Source: an uncultured Eggerthella sp.
GTDB lineage: Bacteria > Actinomycetota > Coriobacteriia > Coriobacteriales > Eggerthellaceae
DNA length: 64,000 nucleotides
Reading direction: 5' to 3'
Assembly: GCA_905203045.1 (NCBI GenBank)
Contig: CAJKUH010000004.1
Location: 1 to 64,000, forward strand
Numbering within the stretch: the first letter of the stretch is position 1; every line of letters starts with the position of its first letter. A model generated the notes under the pieces. It made no database searches and was not told where the DNA came from. It saw only the letters and a list, made by a program, of their open reading frames with translations. Positions 50,893 through 59,877 of this stretch are shown one piece after another. The translations under genes and the position numbers were made by a program.

Positions 50893-51765
50893 ATGCCTTA
50901 TCAGATTGTCACCGACTCTTGCTGCAATCTCACCGAAGACCTTATCGATAAACTTGAGCTGGAGATTCTTCCCTTGACATTCATGATCGACGGCAAGCAG
51001 TATCAAAGCTACCTGAAGGGCCAGGTTACCGACCTGAAGCAATTCTTCACCATGATGCGCGAAGGCAAGGTTATCACCACCTCCCTGCCCAACCTCGCTG
51101 ATACTGAAAAGCTGCTCACCGAAATCCTCGATTCAGGCAAGGACGTTCTGTACCTGGGCTTTTCGAGCGGGCTTTCCGGTACGTTCGAGGCAACCGAAAC
51201 GCTCTGCAAAGAACTGCGCCAGCGCTATCCCGAACGCACGATTACATGCATCGACACCTTGGCGGCATCCATGGGCCAAGGCCTGCTGGTGTACTATGCC
51301 GCCAAGATGAAGCAAAAGGGCGCTTCTTTGGAAGAGGTTGCCCAATGGGTTGAAGACAACAAGCTGCATTTGGCGCATTGGTTCACCGTCGACGACCTTA
51401 TGTTCCTGTACCGCGGCGGCCGCGTATCCCGCACTGCCGCCTTTGCGGGCAGCATGCTGAAAATCAAACCCGTTATGCATGTAGACAACGAAGGCCACCT
51501 TATTCCGCTAGAGAAGAAGCGCGGTCGCAAGAAGAGCATCCAAGGCTTGGTGGAACACATGGAAGCAACGGCGTTGCAGCCGGTAGCCGACCAGATTGTT
51601 TGCATTTCCCACGGCGACTGCATCGAAGATGTCGAGTACCTGAAAAGCCTGATTACCGAAAAGTTTGGTGTGACAAAATACCTGGTGAACTACATCGACC
51701 CCGTAATTGGCGCCCACTCCGGACCTGGCACCTTAGCGCTCTACTTCCTGGCAACCGAACGCTAG
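50893..51765 (+). CDS. DegV-family fatty-acid-binding protein
   Basis: This 290-residue soluble protein of the DegV (FakB-like) family has the N-terminal IVTDSCCNLTEDL, TTSLPNLADTEKLL, the GFSSGLSGTFEA motif near residues 89-100, and RGGRVSRTAAFAGSMLKIKPV, which contacts the lipid. DegV/FakB proteins present fatty acids to kinase FakA for phosphorylation. GAAGGA lies 7 bases before the ATG. No fakA-like gene is adjacent. Confidence 0.9.
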   Translation: MPYQIVTDSCCNLTEDLIDKLELEILPLTFMIDGKQYQSYLKGQVTDLKQFFTMMREGKVITTSLPNLADTEKLLTEILDSGKDVLYLGFSSGLSGTFEATETLCKELRQRYPERTITCIDTLAASMGQGLLVYYAAKMKQKGASLEEVAQWVEDNKLHLAHWFTVDDLMFLYRGGRVSRTAAFAGSMLKIKPVMHVDNEGHLIPLEKKRGRKKSIQGLVEHMEATALQPVADQIVCISHGDCIEDVEYLKSLITEKFGVTKYLVNYIDPVIGAHSGPGTLALYFLATER

Positions 51766-52227
51766 CATCTGAAAAAGGCGCTTGCCAGCGCTCCCGATAG
51801 CAAACCAGCCCGCATCGTTCGCAAATGATCAGCGCAAACCAGGGCATCATTTACAAGAGTCAACAGCAAAGACCATAACAGATTACCGATTTTATGCCCT
51901 TGGCATCTACCACGCATTGATGAATGCCAAGGGCACTTTCGATTGATCCAACGCTAAAATCGACCTCGCATGGAGCCAAAACCAGAAAATGGTCTCCCAA
52001 TGGCAAAATAATCGACTTGTGAACGATTGATTAAGCCAAAAAGCTTATTTAATTAAACATATTGCATTCTTTGTATAATTATTCTTGCTAAAGTCGCCTA
52101 AAAGAGCCGTTTTTAAGTTATGTCACCGTTCCCAAGTCGATTATTCTGCCACGAACACCCTGTTTTCTGGTTTTGCGAGCAAACCTGCCCGTGTATCACG
52201 TCTAAAAAAGCCTGATACACTAACTTT
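51766..52227. other. Intergenic region before dinB
   Basis: No gene is supported in these 462 bases. TGCCCTTGGCAT (51895-51906) and ATGCCAAGGGCA (51924-51935) form a perfect 12-bp inverted repeat with a 17-base loop, a possible degV terminator without a T run. The part after 52020 is AT-rich. It ends in the dinB promoter/operator. Confidence 0.45.
52192..52219 (+). promoter_or_regulatory. dinB promoter/operator with 7-bp dyad
   Basis: TGTATCA (52192-52198) and TGATACA (52213-52219) form an inverted repeat with a 14-base spacer. The right half overlaps a TGATACACT extended -10-like box that ends 6-7 bases before the dinB ATG. It could be a damage-response operator, but it is not a canonical LexA box. 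Confidence 0.4.
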
Positions 52228-53526
52228 ATGAGTGAATACGCCCTGCATACCGACGATTTGCGCCCTTGGAACGGGAATGCCATCATCCTGATGGATCTTG
52301 ATGCGTTCTTTGCCTCCGTTGAGCAGTTCGACCATCCGGAATGGAAAGGCAAACCCGTTATTGTGGGTGGCGATCCGGCAAAGCGTGGCGTGGTTTCTAC
52401 CGCATCATACGAAGCACGCAAGTTCGGCGTGCATTCCGCCATGCCCTCTTCCACGGCAGCCCGCCTGTGTCCCAACGCCATCTGGACGCCGGGCAACTTC
52501 CACCGCTACCGCGAAATGTCGCAGGCGGTGATGGGTATCTTGCTCGATGAATCGCCCCATTTGATGCAGGTGAGTATCGATGAGGCGTTCTTGGACATCA
52601 CGCCCACCCGCACCAACCGTGAGCATCCCGTTTCGGTGGCACAGCGCATCCAACAGCGTGTGTCACAGCTGGGCATCACGTGCTCAATCGGCCTAGGTGA
52701 ATCGAAATCGGTGGCGAAAATTGCCTCCAACCAGGATAAACCGCACGGACTTACCGTGGTGTACCCGGGTGAGTCGGCTGCGTTTTTAGCACCGCTTGCC
52801 GTTGGAGAAATGAGCGGCATCGGCCCCGTAGCACAGAAAAAGTTGAACAGCTACCATATCCGCACCTTAGGCGATGTAGCTTCCGCTGACCCAACACTAT
52901 TGCGTCAGGTGTTCGGCAAAAATACCCAGATGATGATAGACCGCTGCCGCGGCATCGACACCCCTGTAGTAGACGAGCACGAGCCGGCGAAGTCCGTTTC
53001 CAACGAGATCAGCTTTGCCGTAAGCCTTACCGACCGAAAAGAGCTGCAAGCCCGCATAGCCACCATGGCACATAAAGTCGGCCGGCGCCTGCGACGGAAG
53101 AACTTGGAAGGCACCACGCTTCACCTTAAAATCCGCAAAGAGGATTTATCGGTGCGCACTTGCCAGCGCCGCAAAGCGAACCTGGGCACCAACGACTTGG
53201 CATGGCTGCCCGACCTGTACAGCATGCTCGATGAAGTATGGGATGGCTGGGAGCCGTTGCGCCTGGTAGGCGTTGGGGTAAGCGGGTTCGAAAACGAGCC
53301 GGTGCAAGACACGCTGTTCGACCTTGCGCCTGACAGCGCAAAGCAGACTGATGCGGCAAGCAGCCCCCTTATCGCAAAGGCGAAAGCAAACAAGAAGCTC
53401 TTGGAAGCCAACGACCTTATTGCCCAGCGCTTCGGCGAAAATGCCGTACGCTTCGGCCACGAACTGCGCACCTACCGCGAAACCACCGGCAGCAGTGCCA
53501 AAAATCCTGAAGATTACAAGGATTAA
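52228..53526 (+). CDS. dinB: DNA polymerase IV (Y family)
   Basis: This 432-residue error-prone translesion polymerase has the catalytic MDLDAFFASVEQ (about 22-33), YEARKFGVHSAMP, SIDEAFLDIT and the GIGLGESKSVAKIASNQDKP palm segment. It also has the HhH region GIGPVAQKKL, a little-finger domain, and a C-terminal clamp-binding QDTLFDL at about 369-375. There is no SD; an extended -10-like box ends 6-7 bases before the ATG, so the mRNA may be leaderless and induced under stress through the dyad at 52192-52219. Confidence 0.92.
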   Translation: MSEYALHTDDLRPWNGNAIILMDLDAFFASVEQFDHPEWKGKPVIVGGDPAKRGVVSTASYEARKFGVHSAMPSSTAARLCPNAIWTPGNFHRYREMSQAVMGILLDESPHLMQVSIDEAFLDITPTRTNREHPVSVAQRIQQRVSQLGITCSIGLGESKSVAKIASNQDKPHGLTVVYPGESAAFLAPLAVGEMSGIGPVAQKKLNSYHIRTLGDVASADPTLLRQVFGKNTQMMIDRCRGIDTPVVDEHEPAKSVSNEISFAVSLTDRKELQARIATMAHKVGRRLRRKNLEGTTLHLKIRKEDLSVRTCQRRKANLGTNDLAWLPDLYSMLDEVWDGWEPLRLVGVGVSGFENEPVQDTLFDLAPDSAKQTDAASSPLIAKAKANKKLLEANDLIAQRFGENAVRFGHELRTYRETTGSSAKNPEDYKD

Positions 53527-53555
53527 CATCCGGGCATGCGCCAGTAAAGCAGCGA

Positions 53556-53654
53556 GCGGGGCCCTAACGAGTGCAGATGGGGTGAAAGCGGGCGCCAGGC
53601 GTGCTTCGCACGTCCAGCCCGCTTGGAACCCCAGCTGTGCTGTTAGAGCCCCGC
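53556..53654. repeat. Long imperfect hairpin element A
   Basis: GCGGGGC with GCCCCGC, CTAAC with GTTAG, TGGGGT with ACCCCA, AAGCGGGC with GCCCGCTT and GCGTGC with GCACGT-type arms make one nearly continuous 99-base hairpin. It lies between the convergent dinB and glycosyltransferase genes. It shares CTAACGAGTGYAG with the hairpin at 56040-56102. Confidence 0.6.
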
Positions 53655-53680
53655 GCAGCGTCGTAGCATCTCATACGAAC

Positions 53681-53707
53681 GTTACGCTGTTCGTAGAACA
53701 GCGTAAC
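53681..53707. terminator. 12-bp inverted repeat near the glycosyltransferase 3' end
   Basis: GTTACGCTGTTC and GAACAGCGTAAC pair perfectly around GTA, 4 bases after the glycosyltransferase stop. No T run is present on either side, so it may act only as an mRNA-stabilising hairpin. Confidence 0.5.
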
Positions 53708-53710
53708 GAA

Positions 53711-54748
53711 TCAGTTGAACTTGAAGATTTTCTGAGCGATATGATAAGCCGTCAAACCGAACTGCCTGCCCAGTGGCGTGGGGATGTTCGTGCCAACGTT
53801 GAGCAGCGAGTGCTTCAGCTGGCTGTAGAGCTTGGCATCCTTCGCCTTGAGGTACGCCCACACGTCGGCACGCTTTTCCTCGTTTTCGTCGCTCTGTTCC
53901 ATGCGCAGGAACACCGAGCAAATGCACATCATCATGGAAAGGTAGTTGTGCATGTACTTACGCAGACGCGGGTTTTCCACCGTATTCAAATCAACGGCGT
54001 CGATCATGGTTTTGGTGACACGAATCTGCTGGTCAATGCGGGAAAGCATGACCTTTTCGTTCACTGACTGGTCTTCGCGGCCAATGAAGTAACGATACAT
54101 GTCCACATCGAAGTAGCGCATGGTGCGCACATGCGGCAGCGGCACGTACACGAACACGTTGTCAACATAGAAGCAGTGTTCAGGCAACTTCAAGCCCATA
54201 TCGCGCAACATCTTCGTGCGATAGATCACCGAGTGCATCAAAAGGTACTGGGAAGAGCGGAAATGGCCCGTGTCCGACCAGCCGAATTCCTTGTCGGTCG
54301 GGAACACGTTGGTATAGCGCATAACGGTGCGGGTGTTCTCGAACACCTTTTCATACACGTAATTGCCGATAACCAAGTCGGTTGCCGCCTCTTCGCCTGC
54401 AGCTTCTGCCTTGGCCTTCTGCTCACGCAGGTACGGCATGATAACGTCCATGGCCTTCTTGTCCAGCCAGTCGTCGGAATCGACTACCTTGTAGTAGAAC
54501 CCTTCCGCTGCCTCCAAGCCCGCATTCACCGCAGAGCCATGGCCGCCGTTTTCCTTATGAATAGCGCGAACAATGCCAGGATGCTCTTCGACCAAGCGAT
54601 CGGCGATTTCCGCCGTGTTATCACGCGTAGAGCCATCATCAACCAAGATGATCTCGATATCGTCTCCGCAAGGAAGCAAAGACTTCACGCATTTCTCCAT
54701 ATAGTTGGCCGAGTTATAGCACGGCACCGCAAAGGAGATCGTCTTCAT
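53711..54748 (-). CDS. Family 2 glycosyltransferase
   Basis: The 345-residue enzyme has the GT-A fold start (KTISFAVPCYNSANYMEKCVKSLL), the nucleotide-binding IILVDDGSTRDNT, GGHGSAVNAGLEAA, and VVDSDDWLD, the DxD-type metal site at about 93-101. The C-terminal half is helical and poorly conserved. It probably builds a cell-surface glycan. The start is uncertain between ATG 54748 and GTG 54760; I prefer the ATG, with AGGTG about 11 bases upstream. It stands alone with no other sugar genes nearby. Confidence 0.85.
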   Translation of the reverse strand: MKTISFAVPCYNSANYMEKCVKSLLPCGDDIEIILVDDGSTRDNTAEIADRLVEEHPGIVRAIHKENGGHGSAVNAGLEAAEGFYYKVVDSDDWLDKKAMDVIMPYLREQKAKAEAAGEEAATDLVIGNYVYEKVFENTRTVMRYTNVFPTDKEFGWSDTGHFRSSQYLLMHSVIYRTKMLRDMGLKLPEHCFYVDNVFVYVPLPHVRTMRYFDVDMYRYFIGREDQSVNEKVMLSRIDQQIRVTKTMIDAVDLNTVENPRLRKYMHNYLSMMMCICSVFLRMEQSDENEEKRADVWAYLKAKDAKLYSQLKHSLLNVGTNIPTPLGRQFGLTAYHIAQKIFKFN

Positions 54749-54875
54749 GAAGCGGCACACCTAACCTTTCCGTTCACGCCTTCTGAGATTAACCTCAAGG
54801 GCACATTATACCCACCTAGCGCCGTGCGCGGTAAAATGGAACGCGAGACAAACATCACCCATGAAAGGAATGTTT

Positions 54876-55868
54876 ATGACCACGCTCATCGACTCGATGA
54901 TCGAACGCGCTAAAGCGGACAAGAAGACCATCGTTTTGCCCGAAGGCCACGACGACCGCATCCTGGCTGCCGCCGAGGAAGCCCTGAAGCAGGGCATCGC
55001 CAACTTGGTGATCCTGGGCAACGAAGAGGAAATCAACGCCAAGGGCTACAACCTGGAAGGTGCCACGATCATCAACCCCGCAACGTCCGACAAGGTTGAG
55101 GAATTCGCTTCCCTTCTGTACGAGCTTCGCAAGAAGAAGGGCATGACCGAGGAAGAAGCGCATGAGCTGGTAACGAAGGACAACATCTACTTCGCAACCA
55201 TGATGGTGAAAACCGGCCAGTGCGACGGCTTGGTGGGCGGTGCAAGCTGCGCAACCGTGAAGATCCTCTCCCCTGCGCTGAAGGTTCTGAAAACCGCACC
55301 GGGCGCCCCAATGGTAAGCTCGCTGTTCCTGATGGAGGTTCCCAACTGCGATCTGGGCGAAAACGGCGTGTTCGCCTTCGCTGACTGCGCACTGGAAATC
55401 CAGCCTACCGCTGAAAAGCTCGCTCACATCGCCAACCTCACCAACCAGTCGTTCAAGCGCCTGCTGGGCAAAGAGGCGCGCATTGCGCTGCTTTCCCATT
55501 CTTCTTACGGCAGTGCCAAGAACGACGATGCCCAGAAGGTTGTCGATGCCATGGCGTATATCAAGGAAAACTACCCGGATTTGAATGCCGATGGCGAACT
55601 GCAGCTTGACGCCGCCATCGTACCCGAGGTTGGCGCCATGAAGGCCCCCGATTCACCTGTTGCCGGCAAGGCCAACACGCTGATCTTCCCCGACCTTGAT
55701 GCAGCGAACATCGGTTACAAGCTGGTTCAGCGTCTTGCCAAGGCCGAGGCATACGGCCCCATCCTGCAGGGCATCGCCGCACCGGTAAACGACCTTTCCC
55801 GCGGCTGCACCGCAGAAGACGTGGTGGGCGTTATCGCCATCACCTGCGTTCAGGCGCAGACCCTGTAG
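54876..55868 (+). CDS. pta: Phosphate acetyltransferase
   Basis: This 330-residue short-form Pta converts acetyl-CoA and phosphate to acetyl phosphate for ATP production with AckA. It has KTIVLPEGHDDRIL near the start, DGLVGGASCATVKIL, the central ALLSHSSYGSA and LQLDAAIVPEVGAMKAPDS, and NTLIFPDLDAANIGYKLVQR. The frame has an ATG at 54861, but AAAGGA lies 7 bases before the ATG at 54876. ackA is 2.6 kb away on the opposite strand rather than adjacent. Confidence 0.95.
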   Translation: MTTLIDSMIERAKADKKTIVLPEGHDDRILAAAEEALKQGIANLVILGNEEEINAKGYNLEGATIINPATSDKVEEFASLLYELRKKKGMTEEEAHELVTKDNIYFATMMVKTGQCDGLVGGASCATVKILSPALKVLKTAPGAPMVSSLFLMEVPNCDLGENGVFAFADCALEIQPTAEKLAHIANLTNQSFKRLLGKEARIALLSHSSYGSAKNDDAQKVVDAMAYIKENYPDLNADGELQLDAAIVPEVGAMKAPDSPVAGKANTLIFPDLDAANIGYKLVQRLAKAEAYGPILQGIAAPVNDLSRGCTAEDVVGVIAITCVQAQTL

Positions 55869-55922
55869 GTGTACTGCTCTCCTACCAGCGCGTCATTCGT
55901 TTGAAACACATATGGTTAAACG

Positions 55923-55952
55923 AGAAAGAGCCTCCGTGGAGGCTCTTTCTTA
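55923..55952 (+). terminator. Terminator of pta
   Basis: AGAAAGAGCCTCC and GGAGGCTCTTTCT pair perfectly around a 2-base loop, with TTAT following and T residues within the right arm. Confidence 0.85.
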
Positions 55953-56039
55953 TGTTTGGGCGGTTTTTTCGAAATGCGGGTTTTCGATATCAGGGTCATG
56001 CAGACCTTGTGGATGCACCAGTAATTCAGCGTACAAATT

Positions 56040-56102
56040 CTAACGAGTGTAGGTGCAGCGCAAAGCCCATGGTGCTTGACTTTGCGCTGCACCTTGGGCT
56101 TT
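56040..56102. repeat. Hairpin element B sharing CTAACGAGTGYAG with element A
   Basis: AGGTGCAGCGCAAAG (56051-56065) pairs perfectly with CTTTGCGCTGCACCT (56080-56094). The 5' flank begins CTAACGAGTGTAG, matching element A at 53564. It lies in the convergent gap between pta and the acyl-CoA dehydrogenase gene, which otherwise holds no gene. Confidence 0.6.
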
Positions 56103-56179
56103 GAAGTTTCCCTGTGCCTTCGCAATCCCGCGCCGCTTCATTGCGAGCAGACTGATGGACCGGCAGGCTCGCTTCGCCC

Positions 56180-57343
56180 CTACTGCTTCTTGTACTTCTT
56201 CACCAGCTGGCGGCCGGAAATGTAGTTCATGATTTCCGTGGTGCCGCCGGCGAACTCATAGCCCTTCAAATCGTTCCAGATGCGGCCTGCGTTGATTTCC
56301 TTCGTGTAGCCGATGCCCGCATAAATCGAAAGGGCATGCTCGGCCACCTTGGTAAGGTTCTGGCAGGCATACGACTTCAGCAGAGCCGATTCAAGGCGCG
56401 TAGACTGACCCTTGTCCAGCATGGTGGTTACCTTGTACAGGCGCGTGCGCACGTTGTCCAAAATGGTTTCCATCTCTACCAAATGCTGCTGGATGGCGCT
56501 GATGTGCCCAATGGGCTTCTGGAAGCAAATGCGCTCAGAGCAATAGGCACCCGCCTCGTTCATCACAGCTTGTGCCTGGCCCAGTGCCTGCGCAACCACC
56601 AGGCAACGCTCGAACTCCAGCTTCTTCATCAGGTTCTTCCAGCCTTCGCCCGGCTTGCCCAAGCGCATGTCTTCAGTGAGCACCACATTGTCGAAGAAAC
56701 AATCGACGAACGGCACGATCTGCTGACCGATCTTTTCCAAACCGCCAAAGGTATAGCCCTCAATATCGTTCGGAATCATCCACAAGGAATACTGATCGTT
56801 TTCATACGACGGATCTTCGTCTTTTGCCACCAGGATGGTGTACACCGCCAAATGGCCGATGGTAACCCACGTTTTCTGGCCGTTCAGCAGGTAAGTCCCG
56901 TCAGGCTGCTTTACCGTTACGCAGGTCATGGCATTGTTGTCCGACCCGGCGCCCGGCTCGGAAATGGCCGTTACCGCAACGCTGGTGCTGGGGACATTGT
57001 TCACCACGTCCATGATCTTCTTCTGCTGCTCTTCGTTGCCGAATTCGATAACGTCCATGATCGAATTGAAGTCGGTCTGAAACGGCAGGACACACGTCGT
57101 GTACTCATGCAGCTTTTCCATAAGCAGCACCAAGGTAAGTTTGTCGCACGGAATGCCTCCTACTTCTTCGGGCAGTCCCAAATGCATAAAGCCCAGTTCA
57201 CGGAATGCCATGGCAGCTTCAAGGCTGATATGGTGATCTACCTCGTATGCCTGCTTGATGGCTTCAGGCGTGAAGTACTTTTCTGCGTACTCCTTTGCGC
57301 TTGCGATGAACAATTCCTGGTCGGGCGTGAGCTCAAAATCCAT
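56180..57343 (-). CDS. Acyl-CoA dehydrogenase
   Basis: The 387-residue flavoprotein has MDFELTPDQELFIASAKEYAE, the FAD-binding AVTAISEPGAGSDNNAM and LLNGQKTWVTIG, and C-terminal signature segments GIGYTKEINAGRIWNDLKGYEFAGGTTEIM. The glutamate in YEFAGGT-type context is close to the catalytic base position. It resembles the CaiA (crotonobetainyl-CoA) branch, but the substrate is not certain. The ATG at 57343 follows TAGGGGGAACA. It is divergent from an SDR gene, and the shared 209-base gap should hold both promoters. Confidence 0.88.
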   Translation of the reverse strand: MDFELTPDQELFIASAKEYAEKYFTPEAIKQAYEVDHHISLEAAMAFRELGFMHLGLPEEVGGIPCDKLTLVLLMEKLHEYTTCVLPFQTDFNSIMDVIEFGNEEQQKKIMDVVNNVPSTSVAVTAISEPGAGSDNNAMTCVTVKQPDGTYLLNGQKTWVTIGHLAVYTILVAKDEDPSYENDQYSLWMIPNDIEGYTFGGLEKIGQQIVPFVDCFFDNVVLTEDMRLGKPGEGWKNLMKKLEFERCLVVAQALGQAQAVMNEAGAYCSERICFQKPIGHISAIQQHLVEMETILDNVRTRLYKVTTMLDKGQSTRLESALLKSYACQNLTKVAEHALSIYAGIGYTKEINAGRIWNDLKGYEFAGGTTEIMNYISGRQLVKKYKKQ

Positions 57344-57552
57344 TGTTCCCCCTAACAATAAAAAATCCCTCCATGAACGCATAACACGTTCACGCCCCTG
57401 ATTCTAAACATTGCAGCCACGGAGAACCAATGCGCACTTCATATAAATTTTGGCGCAAAATATGTGATTCATTAATAAATCCGATAACACCTGATGCGTT
57501 TAGGGGGGCTACCATAACGAAAAAGACGTCTTGCAGGAAAAGGAGGGGTTTT

Positions 57553-58374
57553 ATGAAAGGAAGCGAACATACCACACTCGTAACAGGGGAAATCGGTATT
57601 CCGACCTTCGATTTAACGGGGAAAACCGCCATCATCACCGGCGTTGGAAGCGAAATAGGCATCGGCCGCGCCATTGCGCGCACCTTCGCCGCCCACGGGG
57701 CCGATTTGGTGATTGCCGACAAAGACGAAGAGAAGATCAACGCACGAGCGCAGGAAATCGAAGCCGAATCGGGCAGGAAGATCGTTCCGGTGCGATGCGA
57801 CGTTTGCTCTGGCAGCGACCAGGATCATTTGGTCGAGGTTGCCATGGAAACGTTCGGCAAAATCGACATCCTGGTGAACAATGCCGGCGTGGTGCTAAGC
57901 CACGACCAGCTCATCGTGGACACCGACGAAGACGAATTTGACCGCGTGGTGAACACCGATTTCAAGGCCGTGTTCTTCCTTTGCAAACGTGTGGCAAAGG
58001 TAATGATCGAACAGGAGCAGGGCAATATCATCAACCTAGCTTCGGTTGTGGCGCGTGTTGCCTCCACCCGCATGGCCGCCTATGCTGCAGCCAAAGCCGC
58101 CGTGGTGCAGATGACGCGCTGCATGGCATTTGAATGGGCGCGCTTCAACATCCGCGCCAACTGCATTTGCCCTGGCTACATCAATACCAACATGACCCAA
58201 AGCACGCTGAACAAAGAAAAGGCCTACGAGGCCATAACGCGCCCCATCCCCCACAACCGCAAAGTGGGCGACCCAATGGATATTGCCGCAGCAGCGCTGT
58301 TCCTTGCCTGCGATTGCTCCGACATGGTAAACGGATTCCCCTTGTATGCTGACGGTGCCCGTTCAATCTGGTAG
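57553..58374 (+). CDS. Short-chain dehydrogenase/reductase
   Basis: The 273-residue NAD(P)-dependent oxidoreductase has a Rossmann fold: TGVGSEIGIGRA for cofactor binding, NNAG at about 111, Ser in INLASV, and YAAAK 13 residues later with the catalytic Tyr and Lys. An acidic residue after the second strand (VIADKDE) favours NAD(H) over NADP(H). AGGAGGGG lies 8 bases before the ATG at 57553. Divergent from the acyl-CoA dehydrogenase and possibly in one pathway, but the substrate (steroid, carnitine or fatty acid derivative) is unknown. Confidence 0.88.
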   Translation: MKGSEHTTLVTGEIGIPTFDLTGKTAIITGVGSEIGIGRAIARTFAAHGADLVIADKDEEKINARAQEIEAESGRKIVPVRCDVCSGSDQDHLVEVAMETFGKIDILVNNAGVVLSHDQLIVDTDEDEFDRVVNTDFKAVFFLCKRVAKVMIEQEQGNIINLASVVARVASTRMAAYAAAKAAVVQMTRCMAFEWARFNIRANCICPGYINTNMTQSTLNKEKAYEAITRPIPHNRKVGDPMDIAAAALFLACDCSDMVNGFPLYADGARSIW

Positions 58375-58401
58375 CCTGTGCCACCCAAATACCCACAGAC
58401 A

Positions 58402-58429
58402 AGAAGAGCTCCCTTCGGGGAGCTCTTCT
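58402..58429. terminator. Bidirectional terminator between the SDR gene and ackA
   Basis: AGAAGAGCTCCC and GGGAGCTCTTCT pair perfectly around TTCG. It ends one base before the ackA stop region and serves both convergent genes. Confidence 0.8.
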
Positions 58430-58430
58430 G

Positions 58431-59663
58431 CTACTTCTTCTTGTAGTGGGAAGCGGGAACGATCTGACTGCGATTGTGAACGATCTCGTACGTGTCACGC
58501 GCAATCATGTATTCCTCGTCGGTGGGAATAACGATAATGGGAACCTTCGATTTATCGGAGGAAATAATGCGCTCAAAGCCCCGCTGCTTGTTCTTTTCCG
58601 GGTCAAGCACAATACCCAACGGCTGCCAGCCGGCAAAGATCATACGGCGCATCTTCTCGCAGTTTTCACCCACACCGGCGGAAAGAACAATGGCATCGGT
58701 GCCCGACATAAGCGCCAAGCACTGGCCAATGTACTTCTTCACGCGGGTCGAGTACATCTCGTATGCCAAGATAGCGCGCTTGTTGCCCGCATCCGACGCC
58801 TCCCGCACGCTGCGAAGGTCGTTGCTGATGCCTGAAATGCCCAAAAGGCCCGATTCCTTGTTCAGAATGGTGTTCATCTCTTCGGGAGTGTAGCCCTCGT
58901 GTTCCATAAGGAACGTGACAATAGCCGGGTCGATGGAGCCGGAACGGGTGCCCATCATCAGGCCATCGAGCGGCGTGAAGCCCATCGTGGTATCGATCGG
59001 CACACCATGGTCTACTGCCGTGATAGAGCAGCCGTTGCCCAAATGGCAGGTGATCAAACGGATTTCGCTCAAATCCTCACCCAGGATGGCAGCAGCACGT
59101 TCGCACAAATAACGATGGGACGTACCGTGGAAGCCGTACTTGCGGATACCGTACTTCTCATAGTATTCATACGGTATGGGGTACATATAGGAGTACTGCG
59201 GCAGCGTCTGGAAGAACGAAGTGTCGAATACCGCCACCATTGGCGTTTCCGGCATAAGGGCGCGACATGCGTTGATGCCCGCAAGCGCTGCTTTGTTGTG
59301 CAAGGGCGCCAATTCCGCCAGGTCGTCGATCTTGGCAATAACATCATCGTCGATGAGGGCCGATTCCTTGAAGAACTCGCCGCCATGAACGATGCGATGG
59401 CCTACCGCGGCAATCTCACTCATATCCTTGATAACGGCGTTGGGACCCGTGCTCAAAATGTCCAGAACCACGCGCATTGCCGCCGTATGGTCGGGCAAAG
59501 GGAGCTTGTACACGAACTCGTCTTCGTCGATGCCGTGCTTATGAAGGGACTGTTCACTGCCAACGCGCTCGCATAGGCCCTTCGCCAGTACCTTGTTCGT
59601 GGCAATGTTTACCAGCTGGTACTTCAACGAAGATGATCCCGCGTTAACAACAAGAATGTTCAA
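58431..59663 (-). CDS. ackA: Acetate kinase
   Basis: The 410-residue ASKHA kinase makes acetate and ATP from acetyl phosphate. It has NILVVNAGSSSLKYQL at the N-terminus, GHRIVHGGEFF, the FDTSFFQTLP segment, GFHGTSHRY, the CHLGNGCSI loop, TPLDGLMMGTRSG and the C-terminal LSAGVGENCEKMR. The start is TTG 59663: GGAGG lies 8 bases upstream, and the product begins exactly at the family start. The earlier TTG at 59669 is too close to the SD. Confidence 0.96.
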   Translation of the reverse strand: MNILVVNAGSSSLKYQLVNIATNKVLAKGLCERVGSEQSLHKHGIDEDEFVYKLPLPDHTAAMRVVLDILSTGPNAVIKDMSEIAAVGHRIVHGGEFFKESALIDDDVIAKIDDLAELAPLHNKAALAGINACRALMPETPMVAVFDTSFFQTLPQYSYMYPIPYEYYEKYGIRKYGFHGTSHRYLCERAAAILGEDLSEIRLITCHLGNGCSITAVDHGVPIDTTMGFTPLDGLMMGTRSGSIDPAIVTFLMEHEGYTPEEMNTILNKESGLLGISGISNDLRSVREASDAGNKRAILAYEMYSTRVKKYIGQCLALMSGTDAIVLSAGVGENCEKMRRMIFAGWQPLGIVLDPEKNKQRGFERIISSDKSKVPIIVIPTDEEYMIARDTYEIVHNRSQIVPASHYKKK

Positions 59664-59796
59664 AACCAATCCCTCCTAGAGTGGTTGATGCTCAATCCAT
59701 TGTACGCAAAAACGTCCTACCCCGTATTCCTGCCCGGGCGTTTTTACGGTGACTGGTGAGCGGCTGAAATACCGCTTTGAAAGGGGCAAATACGCA

Positions 59797-59826
59797 GACG
59801 AACGGCACTGACCTGCGCCGTTCGTC
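59797..59826 (-). terminator. Hairpin after the HIT gene
   Basis: GACGAACGGC and GCCGTTCGTC pair perfectly around 10 bases. No strong T run follows, so termination efficiency is uncertain. The rest of 59664-59877 holds no gene. Confidence 0.5.
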
Positions 59827-59877
59827 TGGCGGTTGCCCCTAACAGCCGTTATGTCTCTGAAACCTGCGGCGCAAAAA

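Noticed and set aside
51940..52010. Possible third copy of the 26-bp array before dinB (AAAATCGAC and TGGCAAAATAATCGAC)
   Set aside because: TGGCAA is present, but the fixed partner core and 26-bp unit length are not; similarity is too weak.
52150..52175. LexA box before dinB (CGAAC...GTTTT)
   Set aside because: The spacing is five bases rather than four and the right half is poor; the TGTATCA dyad is a better operator candidate.
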